Source: Flavobacteriaceae bacterium (GTDB lineage Bacteria; Bacteroidota; Bacteroidia; Flavobacteriales; Flavobacteriaceae). From it: a stretch of DNA of 10,303 nucleotides. The notes under the pieces are model-generated. The model did not search any database, was not told the origin of the DNA, and worked only from the letters and a program-made list of their open reading frames with translations. Location: assembly GCA_015488935.1 (NCBI GenBank), contig WFMU01000232.1:1-10303 (forward strand), given 5' to 3'. A program made the translations under genes and the position numbers. Positions 7,192 to 10,303 of this stretch are shown here, in pieces (within the stretch, counting starts at the first letter, position 1; every line of letters begins with the position of its first letter).

Positions 7192-7322
7192 ATCCAACAT
7201 CCAACATTTATCTTATTCTCCCGTCTCCCGTCTCCAGTCTCCAGTCTTCAGTCTTCCGTCTTCTGTCTTTTCTCTTTTTTCTTGCCTCTTGTTTCTTACC
7301 TCTTTAACCTCCTTCCTCCATC
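7192..7322. repeat. Second heptamer array, partly decayed
   Basis: About 18 units of period 7 without a phase break. It starts with ATCCAAC twice, then CCCGTCT-type units (7220-7266: CTCCCGT, CTCCAGT, CTTCAGT, CTTCCGT, CTTCTGT in another phase), and ends in weak units that keep the CTT spacing (CTTTTCT, CTTGCCT, CTTGTTT, CTTACCT, CTCCTTC). The shared CGTCTTC unit ties it to the array at 1-322. It begins 4 bp beyond the aldo/keto reductase stop, and the purine-rich strand is again on the transcript side. With 7151-7173 it accounts for most of the 196-bp gap before rhaT. Confidence 0.85.
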
Positions 7323-7326
7323 CAAA

Positions 7327-8289
7327 CTACGCTGCTTCAAAATCCTTTTTCAAGACTTTTTTTGCCAATGCGAGTTCTTCTTTTGCAAATGGTTTTGCAT
7401 TAGAAGCGGAGACTGCTCCTTTTAATTCTGCTATATTTTTTGCTCCTGAGAGTACGGTAGAAACGCCTTTTTGGTCTAAAACCCAACGTAATGCTGCTTG
7501 TGGCATGTTGGTAATATCGTTTCGCATTAAAAATTTAAAGGCTTCTACTTGTGCTACTCTTTCTGCTAATTCTTGTTTGGAATATCTTGCGTTTAGTGTT
7601 CCTTTTGGAAAAACGGTATCTTTGGTTATTGCTCCAGATAGAAATCCGTTTGCCAAGCACTCTCTTCCAAATACACCAATTGGATATTCGGATAGTTCGT
7701 TCACTAAGGTTTGTGCTTCTCGATTCATTAAACTTAGTACAACTTGCACAACGTCAATTTTTCCTTCTTTTGCCCAAAGTCGCGCCATATTTTCTGTTTG
7801 TTTAAACATGGAAATAGAATGTGCTATAAAACGTACTTTACCTTGTTTTTTTACTTGCTCAATACCTTCCCAAACATCGTCTCTAATTTCGTCTGGCGAA
7901 AATGGCGAATGGAAAAATAACACGTCTATATAATCGGTTTGTAAACGTTTAAGGCTTTCTTCTACAGAATTTATTATTCTGGATTTGTAAAATAAAGAGC
8001 GTCCGCCTTCGATACATGGATTTCTTCCGAATTTGGTAGAAATATGGACTTTGTTTCTTTTACCTTTTAATGCTTTTCCGAGTACGATTTCTGCCACACC
8101 ATCTTGTTTGTCTGTTCCGTATTGTGGCGCTGTGTCAAATAGGTTTATGCCCATATCGATACCTGCATGAATGGTGTTTATCGCTTCTTTTTCGGGAACG
8201 CCACCATAGACATTATTTCCAAATGCCCAAGTACCGAGACTTATTTCGCTTACTTCTAAATTGGTTCTTCCTAATTTTCGATAGTTCAT
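7327..8289 (-). CDS. Aldo/keto reductase (320 aa)
   Basis: Cytoplasmic NAD(P)(H)-dependent oxidoreductase of the AKR superfamily, of the bacterial type that includes sugar dehydrogenases and general aldehyde reductases. The (beta/alpha)8 barrel is complete: N-terminal MNYRKLGRTNLEVSEISLG, catalytic tetrad D52 and Y57 in FDTAPQYG (51-58), K86 in STKFG (84-88), H127 in FFHSP (125-129), and the late cofactor-binding stretch with LSGAKN. Its start lies 3 bp after the creatininase-like gene, so it is the last of a three-gene unit. Substrate is unknown. In a rhamnose locus, oxidation of a free aldose to a lactone or reduction of an aldehyde intermediate are candidates, but the sequence does not choose between them. 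Confidence 0.93.
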   Translation of the reverse strand: MNYRKLGRTNLEVSEISLGTWAFGNNVYGGVPEKEAINTIHAGIDMGINLFDTAPQYGTDKQDGVAEIVLGKALKGKRNKVHISTKFGRNPCIEGGRSLFYKSRIINSVEESLKRLQTDYIDVLFFHSPFSPDEIRDDVWEGIEQVKKQGKVRFIAHSISMFKQTENMARLWAKEGKIDVVQVVLSLMNREAQTLVNELSEYPIGVFGRECLANGFLSGAITKDTVFPKGTLNARYSKQELAERVAQVEAFKFLMRNDITNMPQAALRWVLDQKGVSTVLSGAKNIAELKGAVSASNAKPFAKEELALAKKVLKKDFEAA

Positions 8290-8292
8290 GTT

Positions 8293-8997
8293 TTATAGGT
8301 ATTTCTTTTTTAATTTGTTTATTTTTTTTGTAGCATTTTTTAAAAATGTATTGGCAATATTTTTTCCGTGATCAGCTGTTGCTGGTCTTGGATCTGCTCC
8401 AGATACGGCGTGTTCTTTTAAGGTTATTTTGCCTTTTTTTGGTAATACATTTAAGGCTACGGTTTCTGGTTTGTATAGTAGTTGTAGCGAGGTTTCGCCT
8501 AAAGCGGAATGGTTTGCTACGAGTAAGTCATCTTCAATAATATCAAATTCTGCAAGTGCCCAAAAGTGTTTTTTCGGATATTTTTTGTTGTATTTTGTGG
8601 CAGTATCTCGTAAAATTTGCAAGTGTGGTTCGCCTGCATGACCAGAGAGTATAATTATAATTTTAAATTTTTGTTTTGCCAATTGTTCTAGGTATTCTTC
8701 GCAGATTTGCTGAATGATTTTTTCTGAAAATTCAATAGAGTGTTTCGGAAAATTCACACCAGGATAGGAGCTTATTAAATTTGCTGCCAAGCTAATTGCA
8801 GGAAATACCAATCCGCCGTTTTGTTTTGCTAAATCTTCGCAAAGGTGTTGTGCTTTGTGTGTATCTAATCCTGTTGGATTGTGATTTCCGTGATATTCTA
8901 TTGCTCCCCAAGGCAAATATGCTATTGGAAAATTCTTTTGAATTGCTTCAATTTGTATTGGTCGTAATTTATCGTAAAATCCCCAGTTGGTTTGCAT
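8293..8997 (-). CDS. Creatininase-family metallohydrolase (234 aa)
   Basis: Predicted cytoplasmic metal-dependent hydrolase of the creatinine amidohydrolase family, whose members open cyclic amides or related rings. LPWGAIEYHGNHNPTGLD (28-45) supplies E34, H36 and D45; LSGHAGE (117-123) supplies H120; NHSALGETS (162-170) supplies E168. These correspond to the metal and active-site positions of Pseudomonas creatininase, so the site looks intact, although the common NGHGGN motif reads SGHAGE. The protein is short for the family, which is often near 250 aa. The ATG directly follows the dioxygenase TAA with no spacer, indicating coupled translation. Creatinine is an unlikely substrate here; a lactam, lactone or cyclic sugar derivative made by the neighbouring oxidoreductases is plausible but unproven. 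Confidence 0.86.
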   Translation of the reverse strand: MQTNWGFYDKLRPIQIEAIQKNFPIAYLPWGAIEYHGNHNPTGLDTHKAQHLCEDLAKQNGGLVFPAISLAANLISSYPGVNFPKHSIEFSEKIIQQICEEYLEQLAKQKFKIIIILSGHAGEPHLQILRDTATKYNKKYPKKHFWALAEFDIIEDDLLVANHSALGETSLQLLYKPETVALNVLPKKGKITLKEHAVSGADPRPATADHGKNIANTFLKNATKKINKLKKKYL

Positions 8998-9819
8998 TTA
9001 TTTGTTTTTAGAATAAATTAGTGGATTTTGTTTTTCGTTATTTAGCAAGTCGCCAATTTTAAGGGTTTTAAAATAAGCGTCTGGTAATACGTTTTGTTTG
9101 CCATTAAATGTTGCGCCGTCTGGCATAAATGCGCAAGTCATGGCATTTCGTGTAAAAGGTGTCATGTTAACTCCTGCAGCATGAATATTTAATCCATTGT
9201 GGAAAGAACAACTTCCTGCTTTTATTACCGATGCTACTGGTTTTACGGTTTTATATTTTGGATAAGTATCAAAAATATCGCCCATATTTGCGCCAATTCC
9301 AGGTTCTATAAAATCGGTATCGTGATTGGAACCTGGCATAAAATACAAGCAGCCATTTTGTAGGGTTACATCTTCTAAGGCAATCCATATACTCAATGCT
9401 TCTCTGTGGCTAAACGACCAAAATGGTGTATCTAAGTGCCATGCTGTTGCATTTGCCCAAGGTTGTTTTATTAACGATTGGTCGTGCCATACACGAATTC
9501 CATCTACTTGTGCTAGTTGTGCTGCCATTTTACCGATACGTTCGTCTAAAATGAGTTTTTTTACGTTATCGTCTGTCATCCATAAATTAATGATTTGTGT
9601 AAAAACTTTTCCAAAGTAATTGGCATTTTCATTGATGCCATCGTTTTCGCCAGATTTTATTTTGGAGTGTGGAAATTTGGTACCATTTCGGTCTGCTACT
9701 GCCTTATCAATGGTTTTTTTCCAGTGTTTTACTTCATCTGTATTTAAAAAATCGTCTATAATTAAAAATCCATTTTTTCTATACGATGCAATTTGTTCTT
9801 TCGATAAATTAGAATTCAT
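8998..9819 (-). CDS. Phytanoyl-CoA dioxygenase (PhyH) family Fe(II)/2-oxoglutarate oxygenase (273 aa)
   Basis: Predicted soluble non-heme iron enzyme that hydroxylates or oxidatively demethylates a small molecule using O2 and 2-oxoglutarate. The N-terminus (YRKNGFLIIDDFL, 13-25) is typical of PhyH proteins. The iron ligands are visible: H128 and D130 in WHLDTPFW (127-134) and H213 in HAAG (213-216). R224, 11 residues on, is placed to bind 2-oxoglutarate. ALSIWIALEDVTLQNGCLYFMPGSN (141-165) is the conserved core strand pair. There is no signal peptide. It is the first gene after a 349-bp gap and so probably the promoter-proximal gene of the run. Family members in sugar loci have no single known substrate, so phytanoyl-CoA should not be assumed; an O-methyl sugar or other tailored monosaccharide would fit the locus. 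Confidence 0.9.
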   Translation of the reverse strand: MNSNLSKEQIASYRKNGFLIIDDFLNTDEVKHWKKTIDKAVADRNGTKFPHSKIKSGENDGINENANYFGKVFTQIINLWMTDDNVKKLILDERIGKMAAQLAQVDGIRVWHDQSLIKQPWANATAWHLDTPFWSFSHREALSIWIALEDVTLQNGCLYFMPGSNHDTDFIEPGIGANMGDIFDTYPKYKTVKPVASVIKAGSCSFHNGLNIHAAGVNMTPFTRNAMTCAFMPDGATFNGKQNVLPDAYFKTLKIGDLLNNEKQNPLIYSKNK

Positions 9820-9821
9820 TT

Positions 9822-9867
9822 ATATAAAATTGGTTAGTATTTACGTTACACAATACTAATTTTATAT
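9822..9867 (-). promoter_or_regulatory. AT-rich hairpin or operator dyad abutting the dioxygenase start codon
   Basis: Left arm 9822-9840 and right arm 9853-9867. As minus-strand RNA, ten A/U pairs (AUAUAAAAUU with its complement) and five more (AGUAU with AUACU) form around a 12-nt loop, with a 4-nt AACC bulge on the start-codon side. Only 2 nt separate the stem from the ATG (9817-9819), so the normal ribosome-binding region lies inside the stem. It could act as RNA, limiting translation, or as DNA, a repressor dyad. Confidence 0.5.
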
Positions 9868-9878
9868 GTACAAAATGT

Positions 9879-9896
9879 TATCCTGTGGTATCCTGT
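9879..9896. promoter_or_regulatory. Two TATCCTGT direct repeats 10 bp apart
   Basis: Exact 8-bp copies at 9879-9886 and 9889-9896 (ACAGGATA on the transcript strand), one helical turn apart and about 60 bp upstream of the dioxygenase start. Spacing on one DNA face fits a regulator site. No regulator gene is in the window, so the binding protein is unknown. Confidence 0.4.
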
Positions 9897-9931
9897 AAAC
9901 CTGAGTATTCTAAGATTTAATTTTCAGAATT

Positions 9932-10019
9932 CAAAGAAAAGGTAAGATTAGAAATGAAAATTTGACGGAATATCTGGATATTTCAAAAATTATTCATGAA
10001 AAAGATTGCCTTTTCTTTG
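9932..10019. repeat. Inverted repeat CAAAGAAAAGG with 66-nt spacer
   Basis: CAAAGAAAAGG at 9932-9942 and its exact complement at 10009-10019; flanking bases extend the match with one mismatch. The arms are AG-rich and the loop is long, so it may be chance or a remnant. Confidence 0.35.
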
Positions 10020-10168
10020 GATTTCCTACGGATTTAATGAATTTTTTCCAATTCTTGCCAAATTTTCTTAAACTAACCAGTTAGTCCTTCTAAAATTTGA
10101 CTTCAAATTGAATAAAAATTCGTTTAAACTGAAAACAAATATTAGGTCGAATTCAGGTTAACTAAAAA

Positions 10169-10303
10169 CTATGGCAAAACTCTTTTTGCCTTAGCATACG
10201 CTTTTCGCCAATATGCTTCAGACAAAAAAGATTCCATAACACCTCTAGAAGTTGTTGCGTGTATAAATTTAATTTGTCCTTTCTTTACGGAGGTTACTAA
10301 ACC
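10169..10303 (-). CDS. NlpC/P60 (C40) peptidase, C-terminal 44 codons, cut by the window edge
   Basis: The minus strand from 10303 reads in frame GLVTSVKKGQIKFIHATTSR, continues GVMESFLSEAYWRKAYAKAK and ends RVLP before a TAG at 10169-10171. This matches the C-terminal end of NlpC/P60 cell-wall endopeptidases such as Spr/MepS, where a strand after the catalytic HVG motif leads to FIHAS, then a short S/T-rich turn and YWxKRY. The histidine of FIHA corresponds to the third active-site residue. The catalytic Cys and first His would be to the right, outside the window. The protein would cut peptidoglycan stem peptides in the envelope and has no obvious link with the sugar genes. It lies on the same strand, 349 bp upstream of the dioxygenase, probably in its own unit. 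Confidence 0.78.
   Translation of the reverse strand, partial: GLVTSVKKGQIKFIHATTSRGVMESFLSEAYWRKAYAKAKRVLP

Larger units (their letters stand above)
9820..10168. other. Intergenic region, probable promoter and leader of the PhyH-led gene run
   Basis: The 349 bp between the NlpC/P60 stop and the dioxygenase start hold no convincing gene. Features seen are the start-proximal hairpin (9822-9867), the paired 8-bp repeats (9879-9896), an 11-bp inverted repeat with a 66-nt spacer (9932-10019), and a small palindrome CTAAC-CA-GTTAG near 10074. A Bacteroidota-type promoter (TTTG, then TAnnTTTG) is not clearly present; the nearest match on the minus strand is TAACATTTTG around 9871-9880, which misses the consensus spacing. 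Confidence 0.5.

Noticed and set aside
7177..7425. Open frame of 82 codons on the plus strand before and inside the aldo/keto reductase 3' end
   Set aside because: It is a translation of the heptamer array and the antisense of a clear gene; serine- and leucine-rich content comes from the CT repeat.
7289..7933. Plus-strand open frame of 214 codons
   Set aside because: It is antisense to the aldo/keto reductase, whose catalytic tetrad and family motifs are complete on the minus strand.
9914..10083. Plus-strand open frame of about 56 codons in the right intergenic region
   Set aside because: No good start codon near its beginning, no recognisable family, phenylalanine-rich as expected from T-runs; it is probably chance.

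Overview
The window looks like part of the chromosome of a Bacteroidota bacterium, most likely a marine flavobacterium. The DNA is AT-rich outside its repeats. The secreted proteins carry short signal peptides ending in LFSQ or LFAQ, start sites have A-rich leaders without strong Shine-Dalgarno sequences, and the gene content is glycan-degrading. The taxonomic placement is inference from style and content, not from a marker gene.

All eight genes are on the minus strand, so transcription runs from right to left. At the right edge is the last 44 codons of an NlpC/P60-type cell-wall peptidase (10169-10303). A 349-bp gap follows (9820-10168), with a leader hairpin and two 8-bp direct repeats one helical turn apart. 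Next comes a tightly packed trio: a PhyH-family Fe(II)/2-oxoglutarate dioxygenase (8998-9819), a creatininase-family metallohydrolase (8293-8997) and an aldo/keto reductase (7327-8289), spaced 0 and 3 bp apart. A 196-bp gap holds two repeat types. Then follow the L-rhamnose/H+ symporter RhaT (6093-7130) and, 4 bp on, a secreted two-domain polysaccharide deacetylase/esterase (3953-6088). A 386-bp gap is packed with short inverted repeats. The last pair is a PL14-type polysaccharide lyase lipoprotein (2742-3566) and a secreted GH78 alpha-L-rhamnosidase (344-2734), 7 bp apart. The left end (1-322) is a heptanucleotide tandem array that runs off the window.

Taken together, the genes suggest uptake and processing of a rhamnose-containing, probably uronic-acid-containing and acylated glycan. 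The lyase would cut the uronate backbone, the deacetylase/esterase would remove acyl groups, the rhamnosidase would release L-rhamnose, and RhaT would import it. The dioxygenase, metallohydrolase and aldo/keto reductase are predicted to be cytoplasmic, and their substrates cannot be read from sequence; they may act on a modified sugar or its oxidation product. No SusC/SusD pair, rhamnose isomerase, rhamnulokinase or regulator lies in the window.

The most unusual feature is the non-coding DNA. Every intergenic gap longer than 10 bp within the seven-gene string, plus its distal end, is filled with repeats. There are two arrays of the same 7-bp family, with the purine strand on the transcript side in both; a cluster of about ten 13-nt arms forming two near-identical hairpins; and two CTTTGCG-type tracts, one of which supplies the stop codon of a gene. 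I found no CRISPR array, tRNA, rRNA or transposase gene.
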